Notes: generated by a model from the sequence alone, not told the origin. Shown: positions 9,722 through 19,409, counted from the first letter of the stretch. The stretch is DNA of 64,000 nucleotides from Rhodococcus sp. IEGM 1409 (GCF_030056735.1 NZ_JASHKN010000010.1:138122-202121), one strand, 5' to 3'. Numbers and translations: made by a program.

Positions 9722-11077
9722 GTGACGGGCGCGATCAACGCTTCGGATGGGCCTTCTTTCGAGGCGCACACCGCGAACTCGGAGTCGGTCATCGAAGCTG
9801 ACATACCGCGACGCAGCCTCCGTGTCGGTGTTCTCGGATTCTCTGTGCTCAGTGTTCTGGCAGTCGCGTCCGTGCTGATGGTTCTGTTCGCCGTGCCGAT
9901 GAATACGCGGTACTGGGGGATCTTCGAAAATTTCCTCGATCTCGACGTCTACCGCCACGGCGGCAGCGTTGTGGTTCAGGGCCTTCCGTTGTACGACGGG
10001 CCAGTCCTGAAAGGGATGATGTTCACGTACACACCGTTTGCGGCTCTGCTGTTCACGGTATGGGCGGTGCTCTCGCTTCAACAGGCGATCGTCGTGTGGA
10101 CGGGTTTGAACATCGCTGCGTTGTTCGCAGTGATCGTGTTGTGCTGGAAGTACCTCGGTTATCGGCTCGACGTTAAGGCGTACGCCGTGAGTGCGTTGGC
10201 GACCATGATCTTTCTGTTCATGGAACCGATACGTACGACGCTCTGGCTCGGGCAGATCAACATCTTCCTGCTGCTCCTGATCGTCTGGGACCTCGGTCGG
10301 GACGAGAAGAGTCGGCTCCGAGGAATCGGGGCAGGCATTGCCGCCGGTGTGAAGCTGACTCCGGCCTTCTTCTGGGCATACCTGTTCATCACGCGCCAAT
10401 GGCGCGCGTTGGTGACGGCCGTCGTGACGTTCGCAGCGACCGTTGCGATCGGCTTCGTCGTGATCTACAACGACGCATACAAGTACTGGACCGGCACTCT
10501 TGTCGACAGCGAACGCGTCGGGCCGACGGATGCCCCGAGCAATCAGTCCGTGTCCGGTTTGATCGCTCAGCTCACTCACACTCCGACGCCGTCGCGGATT
10601 CTGGTCCTCGTTTTCAGTGCGCTGGCGGTATGCCTCGGACTCGGCGCGGCGTGGGTTGCTCACCGGCACGGCCAGAAATTGCTCGGCCTCACCATGGCAG
10701 GTTTGACGGCGACCACTGTCTCGCCGTTCTCGTGGGGACATCACTGGGTGTGGTTCGTGCCGTTGGTCGTTCTCGCAGCGCACTACGCGATCGTGTCGCA
10801 GAAGCGTTGGCCGTGGGTAGCGCCTTTTGTGTTCCTGCTTCCCGTACTGAACTGGTCTCACACCTGGTGGGATCCGTCGGTCATTCCCGGTACGGATCGC
10901 TTCGTCGGAATGGGCCTGTTCATGTTCGTGCCGCCCGAATATCTGCGGATCCCGACCGTCGGCGTCTACCTCTGGGTCTTCACGGTTGCCGCGGTCTCGA
11001 CCTTGGTTCTGTTCGGCTGGAAGAAGTGGAAGATTCCGGCGCCGGATGCACCGGCGCCGGTCACAACTGCCGCTTGA
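9722..11077 (+). CDS. GT87-family polyprenol-phosphate-mannose-dependent glycosyltransferase
   Basis: 451 residues from a GTG at 9722 with CGGAGG upstream. About ten membrane helices are visible. GT87/DUF2029 motifs include LDVYRHGG with the first periplasmic acidic residue (near 75), FTYTPFAALLF, WLGQINIFL, GVKLTPAFF and SPFSWGHHWVW. In mycobacteria this family adds alpha-mannose to PIMs, LM or LAM using polyprenyl-phosphate-mannose on the outer face of the membrane. The exact acceptor cannot be read from sequence. It is followed 18 bases later by an HhH-GPD gene. Confidence 0.85.
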   Translation: MTGAINASDGPSFEAHTANSESVIEADIPRRSLRVGVLGFSVLSVLAVASVLMVLFAVPMNTRYWGIFENFLDLDVYRHGGSVVVQGLPLYDGPVLKGMMFTYTPFAALLFTVWAVLSLQQAIVVWTGLNIAALFAVIVLCWKYLGYRLDVKAYAVSALATMIFLFMEPIRTTLWLGQINIFLLLLIVWDLGRDEKSRLRGIGAGIAAGVKLTPAFFWAYLFITRQWRALVTAVVTFAATVAIGFVVIYNDAYKYWTGTLVDSERVGPTDAPSNQSVSGLIAQLTHTPTPSRILVLVFSALAVCLGLGAAWVAHRHGQKLLGLTMAGLTATTVSPFSWGHHWVWFVPLVVLAAHYAIVSQKRWPWVAPFVFLLPVLNWSHTWWDPSVIPGTDRFVGMGLFMFVPPEYLRIPTVGVYLWVFTVAAVSTLVLFGWKKWKIPAPDAPAPVTTAA

Positions 11078-11095
11078 CGTGGCAGTATCGGACTC

Positions 11096-11677
11096 ATGGC
11101 ACTTCATCTGAACCTTGTCGGTGACCCCGAAGCTGATGCCCTCCTCGCCGAAGACCCGTTGGCGTTGTTGATCGGAATGCTTCTTGATCAACAGGTTCCG
11201 ATGGAAACGGCCTTCCTCGGTCCGAAGAAGCTGGCGGATCGGCTCGGCGGCATCGACGTCAGGCGAATCGCCGACATGGACACCGACGAGTTCATCGCGA
11301 TCTGCGCCGAGCCTCCGGCTGTGCACCGATTCCCCAAGTCGATGGGCGAGCGTATCCAGCTCATGTGCCAGTTCGTCGTCGAGAACTACGACGGCGACAC
11401 CGCGGCGATCTGGACTTCGGGAAATCCCGACGGCAAGGAAGTGCTGAAGCGGCTCAAGGCCCTGCCCGGTTACGGCGACCAGAAAGCCCGGATCTTCCTG
11501 GCGTTGCTCGGCAAGCAGATCGGCGTCGAGCCGAAAGGTTGGCGCCAAACTGCCGGCGACTACGGGCTCCAAGGTTCGAGGCGCTCGATCGCAGACGTGG
11601 TCGACGAACAGTCTTTGCTCGAGGTCCGCGAGTTCAAGAAGGCAGCAAAGGCCGCGGCGAAGGCCGACAAGAAGTAG
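11096..11677 (+). CDS. HhH-GPD base-excision repair family protein (TIGR03252-like)
   Basis: 193 residues. The motif LLDQQVPMETAF (about 28-39) and the helix-hairpin-helix LKALPGYGDQKARIFLALLG (about 120-139) match the uncharacterised actinobacterial HhH-GPD group. The family cleaves damaged bases from DNA, but the catalytic Asp position is not obvious here. The C-terminus is Lys/Ala-rich, as often in mycolata. It is probably co-transcribed with the glycosyltransferase upstream. Confidence 0.85.
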   Translation: MALHLNLVGDPEADALLAEDPLALLIGMLLDQQVPMETAFLGPKKLADRLGGIDVRRIADMDTDEFIAICAEPPAVHRFPKSMGERIQLMCQFVVENYDGDTAAIWTSGNPDGKEVLKRLKALPGYGDQKARIFLALLGKQIGVEPKGWRQTAGDYGLQGSRRSIADVVDEQSLLEVREFKKAAKAAAKADKK

Positions 11678-11684
11678 GCCGCTG

Positions 11685-12593
11685 TCAGGATTTCCGGGAT
11701 CCGCTCGCACGCACCACTTTCATCAGGTCGCCTGCGGGTCCCTCGAGCTGACGCGGCGGACGCCACACTGCACGTAGGGATCGGTCGAGATCCAAGCCTT
11801 CGACGGCTACGACCCGAAGCTCTCCCTGCTTCACCTGGTCCTCGACGGCCAGCGTGCTCAGTACCGCCGGGCCGACGCCACCGAGCACGCTGGTTCGAAT
11901 CGCGGCCGAACTACCCAGTTCCAACAAGGGTGCACCGCGCTCGTATTCGTGCAACGCCAGGTCGAGAGTCGTTCTGGTTCCCGATCCGGGCTCACGCACC
12001 AGCAGCGGTGTTGCTGCCAGTTCGGCGACGTTCAGCGGCTTTCGTCGGCGCGCCCATGGATGATCCGGATGAACGACCACGACCAGCGAGTCACGCGCGA
12101 CGGTGACGCTGGACAGGCTCTTCGGAACGGTCGGTGACTCGACGAATCCGAGGTCACACATTCCTACCCCGACGGCTTCCAGGACGCGGGTCGAGTTGTA
12201 GACCTGAAGGTGGACGGTGACACCAGGATGTAGTGATCGAAAGGTGCCGAGCCAGGCCGGGATCAGATGTTCGGCGACGGTCATGCTGGCACAGACGGTC
12301 AATTCCGCGGATCGCTCGGTCCGCATCCCTTCGGCGACGTCGAGAAGCTGGGTCGAGTTGGCGAGGACGCGGCGCGCCCAATGGACGATGACGGTCCCCT
12401 GGGGTGTCAAAGTCGCCCCCGTCGACCTTCGGTGTATGAGGGGCATCCCGATCTGCCGCTCGAGGGCTTTGACGGCGCGGCTGGCATTCGGTTGTGCGAT
12501 GTGAGCCAGACGGCTTGCAGCACTGAGGCTTCCGTGGTCATCGATTCCGACGAGTAGCTCGAGAGTGGTGAGGTCGGGCCACCTTCTGGTCAT
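11685..12593 (-). CDS. LysR-family transcriptional regulator
   Basis: 302 residues. The N-terminal HTH reads SLSAASRLAHIAQPNASRAV then KALERQIGMPLIHR (about 22-55), followed by a type 2 periplasmic-binding-like effector domain (LTVCASMTVAEHLIPAWL, VVVVHPDHPWARR, LLVREPGSGTR). It is divergent from a YeiH-type transporter, a pairing widely seen in bacteria, and so probably regulates it. The effector is unknown. Confidence 0.92.
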   Translation of the reverse strand: MTRRWPDLTTLELLVGIDDHGSLSAASRLAHIAQPNASRAVKALERQIGMPLIHRRSTGATLTPQGTVIVHWARRVLANSTQLLDVAEGMRTERSAELTVCASMTVAEHLIPAWLGTFRSLHPGVTVHLQVYNSTRVLEAVGVGMCDLGFVESPTVPKSLSSVTVARDSLVVVVHPDHPWARRRKPLNVAELAATPLLVREPGSGTRTTLDLALHEYERGAPLLELGSSAAIRTSVLGGVGPAVLSTLAVEDQVKQGELRVVAVEGLDLDRSLRAVWRPPRQLEGPAGDLMKVVRASGSRKS

Positions 12594-12621
12594 GCAGACA
12601 GGCTATACCCAGCATCTATTC

Positions 12622-12638
12622 CATATCGATCTGATATG
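12622..12638. promoter_or_regulatory. LysR box between lysR and yeiH-like genes
   Basis: CATATC-N5-GATATG is a perfect inverted repeat with the LysR T-N11-A geometry. It lies in the 101-base divergent intergenic region, 29 bases from the lysR start and 57 from the transporter start. Confidence 0.55.
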
Positions 12639-12694
12639 TCGTGATGGTAGAAATCGCCCTACCGGAGCGATGGTGGCTGAAGGACGCTGGATGA

Positions 12695-13744
12695 GTGAAC
12701 CGTGATGTGAAGTCCGTGGCCGAGAAACCCGCAGTCGCCCCTTCGTCAGAAGTACGACGGTGGTCGAGCGTCGCTGCATTGGTGCCCGGAGTTGCGTTGT
12801 GCGCCTTGGGTGCCACGGTCGCGCTGGTAGCCGGTCAGTTCACCTCCGCCGTGAGTCCGCTGCTGATTGCGATCGTGGCGGGTGCGGTGTTGGTGAATAC
12901 TGTTGCCTTGCCGGTGAAACTCCAACCTGGCCTGGCATTCTCGGCAAAACGACTACTTCGAGTGGGCATCGCTCTGCTCGGGCTGCAATTGATGTTCTCC
13001 GACATCATCGGTTTGGGCTGGGGAGTGATTGCCGTTGTGGTGGCGATAGTGTTCCTCGGTATCGCCGGGACCATGTACGCCGGAAAGCTTCTCGGATTGA
13101 GTTGGACGCAGCGAATCCTGATCGCCTGCGGCTTCTCGATCTGTGGCGCTGCCGCTGTGGCTGCTGCGGACGGTGTGGTGAATGCGCGGGAGGAAGAGTT
13201 GCTCACCGCTGTTGCGTTGGTGGTGATCTTCGGAACTCTGATGATTCCGACAATCCCATGGTTGACCAACGCTTTCGGTATGAGCGAGATTGGCGCAGGC
13301 ATGTGGGCCGGTGGGTCGATCCACGAAGTCGCGCAAGTAGTGGCTGCCGGCAGCGCTCTCGGCGCTACCGCGTTGGGTGTCGCGACCGTCGTGAAACTTG
13401 CGCGCGTGTTGATGTTGGCGCCGGTCATGGCGTTTCTGAGCATCCGGCAACGCGCGATGGTCGACAACACTGCCATCACCAAGCGTCCCCCGCTGATTCC
13501 GTTGTTCGTCGTGGCATTCATCGGCTGCATGGGATTGCGCTCCACCGGAATGCTGCCGAATGAGCTACTCGGATTGGCGAAGACCGTGCAAACGGCGCTG
13601 TTGGCTGCTGCGATGTTCGCTCTCGGGCTGGGGGTGCGACTGAGCGTCATTCGTGGAGTGGGCGCCCGACCATTCGTGCTGGCCGCGATTTCCACCGTGT
13701 GGGTGGCGACGATCGCCTACGTCGGAGTCGTGCTGGTCAGCTGA
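12695..13744 (+). CDS. YeiH-family (UPF0324) putative sulfate exporter
   Basis: 349 residues from a GTG at 12695; a GTG four codons on is possible. Ten or so membrane helices are visible, with family motifs GIALLGLQLMFSDI, ACGFSICGAAAVAA (near residue 150), AGGSIHEVAQVVAAG and VVKLARVLMLAPV. The family is annotated as sulfate exporter because of links to taurine and cysteate breakdown, though transport has rarely been tested. The C-terminal eight bases overlap the convergent AraC gene. Confidence 0.88.
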   Translation: MNRDVKSVAEKPAVAPSSEVRRWSSVAALVPGVALCALGATVALVAGQFTSAVSPLLIAIVAGAVLVNTVALPVKLQPGLAFSAKRLLRVGIALLGLQLMFSDIIGLGWGVIAVVVAIVFLGIAGTMYAGKLLGLSWTQRILIACGFSICGAAAVAAADGVVNAREEELLTAVALVVIFGTLMIPTIPWLTNAFGMSEIGAGMWAGGSIHEVAQVVAAGSALGATALGVATVVKLARVLMLAPVMAFLSIRQRAMVDNTAITKRPPLIPLFVVAFIGCMGLRSTGMLPNELLGLAKTVQTALLAAAMFALGLGVRLSVIRGVGARPFVLAAISTVWVATIAYVGVVLVS

Positions 13745-14741
13745 TCGAGCGTTGAGTCCGCCACGCGCTCGGGCTCATCGAGAACTGAGTGCGAAACCAG
13801 CGCGAGAAACTGCCCTGCGTCGAAAATCCCAGGTGCACCGCCACTTCGGTCAACGAATAGCGAGAGTTGGAGACAAATCGTTCCGCGAGGGTGCTTCGAA
13901 CCGAATTGAGAACGGCGGTGAACGTATCTCCGGATTCGGCGAGGTGACGGTGCAGCGTTCGCCGGTCGAATCCAAGGCTGCGTGCCACCTGCTCGACAGA
14001 GCAGCGACCGGTCGGAAGCAGAACTTCGATCAATTCCTTGGTGCGGCTGAGGGTATCGGAAGTTTCCGAGGCGGGAAGCGAGTCGAGGAACTGGCGAGCA
14101 TACGGCCGGAGCAACTCATCGGACAGTTGGTTTGCCGCATCCAGGTCAGCGGCGAAGAAAACGATGCCGGTGAACTCGCGATCGAATTCCACCGTGTCGC
14201 CGAGGATCCGTCGATGCGTGCTCGCGTGCTTCGGAGCATGGTGTGTGAATCCCACGCTGACCGGTTGCCATCGAGAACCCAGGAAACTCCGCAGGATCTG
14301 CAGCGTCGCGCCCACCGCGAGTTCGACGCTCTGTCTGGTGTCGACCGGTTCGCCGACCTCGAGCGCGATGCGCAGGGTTGCGAGTCCGTTGACCTCGTTC
14401 AGTCGAATGCGCAGTGACTCGTTGTACGTGTGCTCGTATCGCATCAATACGTCGAGTGCGCTCCTGACGTCTGGTTCTTCCCTGATGACCAAGCTGAGGG
14501 GGCCGAGATTGGACAGTCGACGCAGGCCGGCGAGTAAGAGTCCGAAGTCTTCGTGCCCGGACTCCGCTGCCGATCGCTCCAGGAGCGATGCGATCGAGGC
14601 GGCCGGAACCCATTGGTCCGGGTTCGCCAGGCTTGCCGGGCTCAGGCCGACACTTCGCATGAGGGCCACAGCGTCTACGTCCACCGTTCGGCACAGGTCG
14701 ACGTATCGGTTCAGTGATGCGTAGCGGGCGAGTGGCTTCAT
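13737..14741 (-). CDS. AraC-family regulator of the adjacent catabolic operon (OruR-like)
   Basis: 334 residues from the ATG at 14741 (GGGGGG upstream); an ATG at 14801 would add 20 residues. The N-terminal arabinose-binding-type domain (LARYASLNRYVDLCR, SNLGPLSLVIREEPDVRSAL) is typical of OruR/ArgR-like AraC proteins. The C-terminal HTHs are QVARSLGFDRRTLHRHLAE and EVAVHLGFSTQGSFSRWF. It is divergent from a seven-gene catabolic operon, with a 199-base gap holding an inverted repeat, so it is very probably the operon activator. Confidence 0.9.
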   Translation of the reverse strand: MKPLARYASLNRYVDLCRTVDVDAVALMRSVGLSPASLANPDQWVPAASIASLLERSAAESGHEDFGLLLAGLRRLSNLGPLSLVIREEPDVRSALDVLMRYEHTYNESLRIRLNEVNGLATLRIALEVGEPVDTRQSVELAVGATLQILRSFLGSRWQPVSVGFTHHAPKHASTHRRILGDTVEFDREFTGIVFFAADLDAANQLSDELLRPYARQFLDSLPASETSDTLSRTKELIEVLLPTGRCSVEQVARSLGFDRRTLHRHLAESGDTFTAVLNSVRSTLAERFVSNSRYSLTEVAVHLGFSTQGSFSRWFRTQFSMSPSAWRTQRSIS

Positions 14742-14799
14742 GGGCCCCCCTTTACTCGATGTCCCGAAATGTTGTGTTGTGTGTCTCGTCAAGTTAAGC

Positions 14800-14819
14800 A
14801 TGTGAGCCGGATCTCACAT
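14800..14819. promoter_or_regulatory. Inverted repeat in araC/catabolic operon promoter region
   Basis: ATGTGAG-N6-CTCACAT has perfect 7-bp arms, about 60 bases upstream of the araC start and 121 bases upstream of the first operon gene. It is a plausible operator for a dimeric regulator. Confidence 0.4.
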
Positions 14820-14940
14820 AGTTTTGTTCACATCAGTTCGGCACGACCACGAAGTCGAGCACCGACTTCTGGAAGTTGTTGCGTACGAATGCAGCTCGAC
14901 GCAATCGAGTCGAGCCCGCCCACAGAATTGGAGAGCATTG

Positions 14941-15915
14941 ATGGCAAACGCCATTCGGTTCCACGAGATCGGCACACCGTCCGTCATGCGTTGGGAAGAT
15001 ATCGAGGTAGGACGACCGGGTGCCGGAGAGGTTCGGGTTCGTCATGAGGCGGTGGGGTTGAACTTCGCCGACACCTACTTTCGAAGTGGCCTCTATCCTG
15101 CGCAATTGCCGGCCGGGATGGGGGTCGAGGGCGCCGGCGTGGTCGAAGAGATCGGCGAGGGAGTCGTCGATTTTGCAGTGGGGGACCGCGTGACCTACAC
15201 CGGCAGTCCGCTGGGCGCGTACGCCACGGAGCGGATCATGGCGGCGTCGGACCTGATCGCTCTACCCGATGGCATTGCCTTCGACACCGCGGCCGCCATG
15301 ACGATGCGAGGATTGACCGCCGCCTACCTTCTGCGTCGTATCTACCCGTTGAAAGCGGGGGACACCGTATTGCTGCATGCTGCGGCCGGTGGTGTCGGAC
15401 TGATCTTCACCCAGTGGGCAAAACTGTTGGGAATCAAAGTGATCGGCACGGTGTCGAGCGACGAGAAGGCGAACGTTGCCCGTGCGCACGGGTGCGATGA
15501 AGTCGTCGTCTACACCCGCGAGGATGTCGTCGCACGTGTCAAGGAGATCACCGGGGGCGTGGGGGTGCCGGTTGTCTACGACAGTATCGGGCAGTCCACC
15601 TTCGACATCTCACTCGATTCTCTCGCTCGACGCGGTCTGCTGGTGTGCTTCGGAACGGCGTCCGGACCGACTCCGCCGATTCAGGCAATGCAGTTGGCAG
15701 TCAAGGGATCTCTCTTCGTCACACGTCCGGCACTCGCCGATTATATCGCAGATCCCGAAGAACGTGCCGAATTGGCGGGGGAACTGTTCTCGCACGTCGA
15801 GTCCGGGCGAATCAAGATCGAGATCAACCAGCGATACCCCCTCGAAGATGCGGTGCGCGCGCACCACGACATGGAGTCCGGTCGCAGTATCGGTTCCTCC
15901 GTCTTCTCCGTCTGA
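14941..15915 (+). CDS. Zinc-independent quinone oxidoreductase (MDR family, QorA-like)
   Basis: 324 residues from the ATG at 14941 (GGAGAG upstream). The GroES-like N-terminal domain has LNFADTYFRSGLYP and GVEGAGVVEEIGEGV; the Rossmann domain has VLLHAAAGGVGLIFTQWAK (NADPH-binding AAxGGVG). Zn ligands are absent, as in NADPH:quinone reductases. It should reduce quinones or activated enones with NADPH. As first gene of the operon it may handle an alpha,beta-unsaturated intermediate, which is inference. Confidence 0.88.
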   Translation: MANAIRFHEIGTPSVMRWEDIEVGRPGAGEVRVRHEAVGLNFADTYFRSGLYPAQLPAGMGVEGAGVVEEIGEGVVDFAVGDRVTYTGSPLGAYATERIMAASDLIALPDGIAFDTAAAMTMRGLTAAYLLRRIYPLKAGDTVLLHAAAGGVGLIFTQWAKLLGIKVIGTVSSDEKANVARAHGCDEVVVYTREDVVARVKEITGGVGVPVVYDSIGQSTFDISLDSLARRGLLVCFGTASGPTPPIQAMQLAVKGSLFVTRPALADYIADPEERAELAGELFSHVESGRIKIEINQRYPLEDAVRAHHDMESGRSIGSSVFSV

Positions 15916-15945
15916 ACCGAAACAGCGCTTCCCAGAGGAATTGTC

Positions 15946-16845
15946 ATGACCAACACTGCAACGCTGACAGAAAACCTGCTCTCGTCGACCAGCACGATCC
16001 GCGTCGAGAAATTGACCTGTTCGATCGGGGCAGAGTTGTCCGGGGTGGATCTCGGCGAGGTCGCGCGAGATGATGCACTCTTTGCCGAAATCAAGGCATT
16101 GCTGCTCGAACACAAGGTTTTGTTCTTTCGCGACCAGAACTTCTCCAGAGCCGAGCACGTAGAACTTGCCCAGCGATTCGGTGAACTCGAGGATCATCCG
16201 GCGCTGGGCAGCGACCCTGACCACCCGGGCCTGGTCCGCATATACAAAGACCTGGACAGCCCGCCGGAGCATTTCGAGAATGCGTATCACTGCGACGCCA
16301 CCTGGCGCGTGAACCCGCCGATGGGATGTGTACTGCGTTGTGTGGAAACACCTCCTGTCGGCGGCGACACGATCTGGGTGAACATGGCACTCGCCTACGA
16401 GAATCTGCCGGCCCGGGTGAAGGAGCAGATCAAGGACCTGCGCGCCAGGCACAGTATCGAGTCGACTTTCGGCGCTCGGATGCCGATCGATCAGCGGCAT
16501 CAGCTGAAGGAACGTTTCCCCGACGCCGAACATCCCGTGGTACGAACACATCCGGAGACCGGCGAGAAGATTCTTTTCGTCAACTCGTTTGCCACACACT
16601 TCGTGAACTACCACACGCCCGAGAACATCCGCTACGGAGTCGATTACGCCCCCGGTGCCGGAAACCTGCTCAGCTACCTGGCCAGTCAGGCCCAGATTCC
16701 CGAGTATCAGGTTCGGTGGCGCTGGACCGAGAACAGCGTCGCGATCTGGGACAACCGTTCGACACAGCATTACGCGGTGCAGGACTACTGGCCCGCGGTT
16801 CGAAAGATGGAGCGCGCCGGAATCATCGGCGACACACCGTTCTGA
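15946..16845 (+). CDS. TauD/TfdA-family Fe(II)/2-oxoglutarate dioxygenase
   Basis: 299 residues. The iron site is complete: HxD in YHCDATW (about residues 114-116) and the distal His in STQHYAVQDY (about 271). An Arg some 15 residues after it binds 2-oxoglutarate (RKMERAGI). The length and the motif CVLRCVETPPVGGDTIW fit TauD/TfdA. Members hydroxylate taurine, alkyl sulfates, aryloxyacetates or related acids, which leads to release of sulfite or an alcohol. The substrate here is unknown, but a link to a carboxylate or sulfonate is likely. Confidence 0.9.
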   Translation: MTNTATLTENLLSSTSTIRVEKLTCSIGAELSGVDLGEVARDDALFAEIKALLLEHKVLFFRDQNFSRAEHVELAQRFGELEDHPALGSDPDHPGLVRIYKDLDSPPEHFENAYHCDATWRVNPPMGCVLRCVETPPVGGDTIWVNMALAYENLPARVKEQIKDLRARHSIESTFGARMPIDQRHQLKERFPDAEHPVVRTHPETGEKILFVNSFATHFVNYHTPENIRYGVDYAPGAGNLLSYLASQAQIPEYQVRWRWTENSVAIWDNRSTQHYAVQDYWPAVRKMERAGIIGDTPF

Positions 16846-16896
16846 TCTCTCTTCTCAGCCCCGAAGAAAATTCATTCACTCGATCGGAGTCACGCT

Positions 16897-17949
16897 ATGC
16901 ATTTCCACGACGATTCACTGTTCCCCGAAACCCAGGACAAGCTTGTCATCACCGTTGCTCCCTACGGACCGGAGTGGGAGCCGGACGATTTTGCAGAAGA
17001 CCTACCGCTGTCGATGGACGAGCACGTCCAGCAAGCCGTCGACTGTTTCAACGCCGGTGCCACCGTTCTACACATCCACGTGCGTGAACTCGACGGCAAG
17101 GGCTCGAAGCGTCTGTCGAAGTTCAACGAGCTCCTCGGCCGCTTGCGTGAGGCCGTTCCCGAGATGATTTTGCAGGTCGGCGGCTCGATTTCGTTTGCCC
17201 CGGAGGGGGAAGGCGCCGATGCGAAGTGGTTGTCCGACGACGTGCGTCACATGCTTGCGGAATTGGAGCCCGCACCTGACCAGGTGACGATCGCGATCAA
17301 CACCAGCCAGATGAACATCATGGAACTGATGACCGACGACGACATCGCGGGTACGTCGATGCAGCGTCCGGAATTGGCGGACACGTATCGGGAAATGACC
17401 GTGCCCGCCGGTCCGGAGTGGGTGGCAGAGCACCTGCGGCGGCTGCAGGCCGCCGGAATCCAGCCGCATTTCCAGTTGTCGAGCATTCCGCAGCTCGAAA
17501 CGGTGGAGCGGTTGATCCGACGCGGCATCTACACCGGCCCGGTCAACCTCACGTGGGTCGCAATCGGCGGCGGCTTCGACGGACCCAACCCGTACAACAT
17601 GATGAACTTCGTGCAGCGCGTTCCCGACGGTGCTTGCCTGACGCTCGAAACGCTGATGCGTAGCGTCCTGCCGGTGAACACGATGGCGATCGCGATGGGC
17701 TTGCACGCTCGATGCGGCAACGAGGACACCATCTGGGGCCGCAAGGGCGAGAAGATGACGTCGGTGCAGCAGATCGAGCAGTTGGTGCGCATTGCAGGCG
17801 AATTGGGCCGCGAGGTGGCTACCGCGAAGGAAGCTCGGGACATCTACCGGATCGGTGAGACGTATGCCGACACCGACGAGACGTTGGCGAAGTTGGGTTA
17901 TGCACCCAACCGCCGGATCGGCCAGCTGGGATTCACGCAGCACGCCTGA
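16897..17949 (+). CDS. Beta-keto acid cleavage enzyme (BKACE, DUF849)
   Basis: 350 residues. The zinc-binding LHIHVRE (about residues 53-59) and later GLHARCGNEDTIW match the BKACE TIM barrel, where two His and a Glu bind zinc. The enzyme condenses a beta-keto acid with acetyl-CoA to give acetoacetate and a new CoA ester. Known substrates include 3-keto-5-aminohexanoate and dehydrocarnitine. The predicted CoA product links it to the acyl-CoA ligase downstream. Confidence 0.9.
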   Translation: MHFHDDSLFPETQDKLVITVAPYGPEWEPDDFAEDLPLSMDEHVQQAVDCFNAGATVLHIHVRELDGKGSKRLSKFNELLGRLREAVPEMILQVGGSISFAPEGEGADAKWLSDDVRHMLAELEPAPDQVTIAINTSQMNIMELMTDDDIAGTSMQRPELADTYREMTVPAGPEWVAEHLRRLQAAGIQPHFQLSSIPQLETVERLIRRGIYTGPVNLTWVAIGGGFDGPNPYNMMNFVQRVPDGACLTLETLMRSVLPVNTMAIAMGLHARCGNEDTIWGRKGEKMTSVQQIEQLVRIAGELGREVATAKEARDIYRIGETYADTDETLAKLGYAPNRRIGQLGFTQHA

Positions 17950-17951
17950 GT

Positions 17952-18012
17952 CCGCACCCTCTCGTACAACAGCTTCGGGGGTACGAACCGCACCCTCTCG
18001 TACCCCCCGAAG
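17952..18012 (+). repeat. Direct repeat plus hairpin between BKACE and MFS genes
   Basis: A 16-bp sequence CCGCACCCTCTCGTAC occurs twice (17952-17967 and 17988-18003), 36 bases apart. Overlapping it, CTTCGGGGGTACGA (17973-17986) pairs with TCGTACCCCCCGAAG (17998-18012) with one bulged C. The stem may be an mRNA-stabilising or partial-termination hairpin inside the operon. No T-run follows. Confidence 0.6.
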
Positions 18013-18047
18013 CCCCCCGGTCTACCTCGAGTACTCCTAGGAGAGTC

Positions 18048-19409
18048 ATGGGACTGCAAGCTCCCGCCACACCACGTGTGGACACCGCGCTCGGAATCGG
18101 CGGACGACGAAAGTTCTACCCGTGGATCGTTTTTGCCCTGGCTTTCGGTCTTCTACTCTCGGACTACATGTCGCGGCAGGTACTCAGTGCGGTCTTCCCG
18201 ATCCTGAAAGCGGACTGGGATCTTTCCGATTCGCACCTTGCCTCCCTGAGCAGCGTGGTGGCATTGATGGTCGGGCTGTTGACGTTCCCGTTGTCGCTGC
18301 TCGCGGACCGTTGGGGGCGCGTCAAGAGCTTGATCCTGATGGCCGTGTTGTGGAGTGTCGCGACGTTGCTGTGCGCTATCGCTCAGACCTATGAACAGAT
18401 GCTGGGTGCTCGGTTCTTGGTGGGTGTCGGTGAAGCGGCATACGGCAGTGTGGGTATCGCCGTGGTGCTCAGTGTGTTTGCGCCCCGAGTGCACGCAGCT
18501 CTCGCCGGCGCCTTCATGGCTGGTGGATCGTTCGGTTCGGTCATCGGTGTGGCAATCGGTGGGTTCATCGCAGTTCAGTTCAGTTGGCGGTGGTCTTTTG
18601 CCGCCATGGCGATCTTCGGCCTGATTCTAGTTGCACTCTTCCGGGCCCTCGTCACCGAGAAGAAGCTCACCGCCTATGCCGTCGAGGCCGCTCCGGACGC
18701 TGCCGGGGAAGTGGCGAGACACGACGGTTTTCGCGCGCCGGTGTCATCGCTGTTCACCAATCCGGCCGTGTTGTTCGCCTACATCGGTGGTGGTCTCCAG
18801 ATGTTCACCGCCGCTGTGCTTCTGGCGTGGCTGCCGAGCTTCTTCAATCGCTACTACGATTTGGCCCCGGACAAGGCCGGCGTCACGGCTTCCGTGTTCG
18901 TCCTCCTGGTCGGAAGCGGGATGGTGGTCTGCGGGTTGATCACAGATCGGTTCAGCCGAGACGATTCGGCGCGCAAGTGGACCACCGCTATCGTCTACTG
19001 CGCAATCTCGTTGGTAACGCTGAGTGTTGGGCTCCGGTTGGGCACGGGGACAGCGCAACTCGTGTTGCTCGGCATCGGTGCCTTCTTCTCCGCCGGTTCG
19101 TCGGGGCCGACGGCAGCGATGGTCGCGAACCTTACCCATCATTCGATTCGAGCGTCGGCCATGGGAACGCTCACTGTTGCCAACAACCTTCTGGGGCTGG
19201 CTCTCGGTCCCTTCGTAGTCGGCATTCTCGCCGATCACCTGGGTCTTCTCGGCGCGCTACAGCTTTCACCTTTCGTCTATGTCGCCGCAGCCCTCGCATT
19301 GGTAGCGGGCAAGCGCGCTTACCCGGCCGGAATGAGGCGGCTGGCGACATTGCAGACACGGCCCGAGGTCCCCGGCACCACTGAAGTAACAGACGTTGGG
19401 AGTTCCTGA
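18048..19409 (+). CDS. MFS transporter of the catabolic operon
   Basis: 453 residues with about 12 membrane helices. The loop LLADRWGRVKSL after helix 2, GARFLVGVGEAAYGS in helix 4 and ITDRFSRDDSARKW between helices 8 and 9 are MFS signatures of the ACS/sugar-phosphate type that carries organic anions. The stop overlaps the start of the next gene (TGATG). It likely imports the operon's substrate. Confidence 0.88.
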   Translation: MGLQAPATPRVDTALGIGGRRKFYPWIVFALAFGLLLSDYMSRQVLSAVFPILKADWDLSDSHLASLSSVVALMVGLLTFPLSLLADRWGRVKSLILMAVLWSVATLLCAIAQTYEQMLGARFLVGVGEAAYGSVGIAVVLSVFAPRVHAALAGAFMAGGSFGSVIGVAIGGFIAVQFSWRWSFAAMAIFGLILVALFRALVTEKKLTAYAVEAAPDAAGEVARHDGFRAPVSSLFTNPAVLFAYIGGGLQMFTAAVLLAWLPSFFNRYYDLAPDKAGVTASVFVLLVGSGMVVCGLITDRFSRDDSARKWTTAIVYCAISLVTLSVGLRLGTGTAQLVLLGIGAFFSAGSSGPTAAMVANLTHHSIRASAMGTLTVANNLLGLALGPFVVGILADHLGLLGALQLSPFVYVAAALALVAGKRAYPAGMRRLATLQTRPEVPGTTEVTDVGSS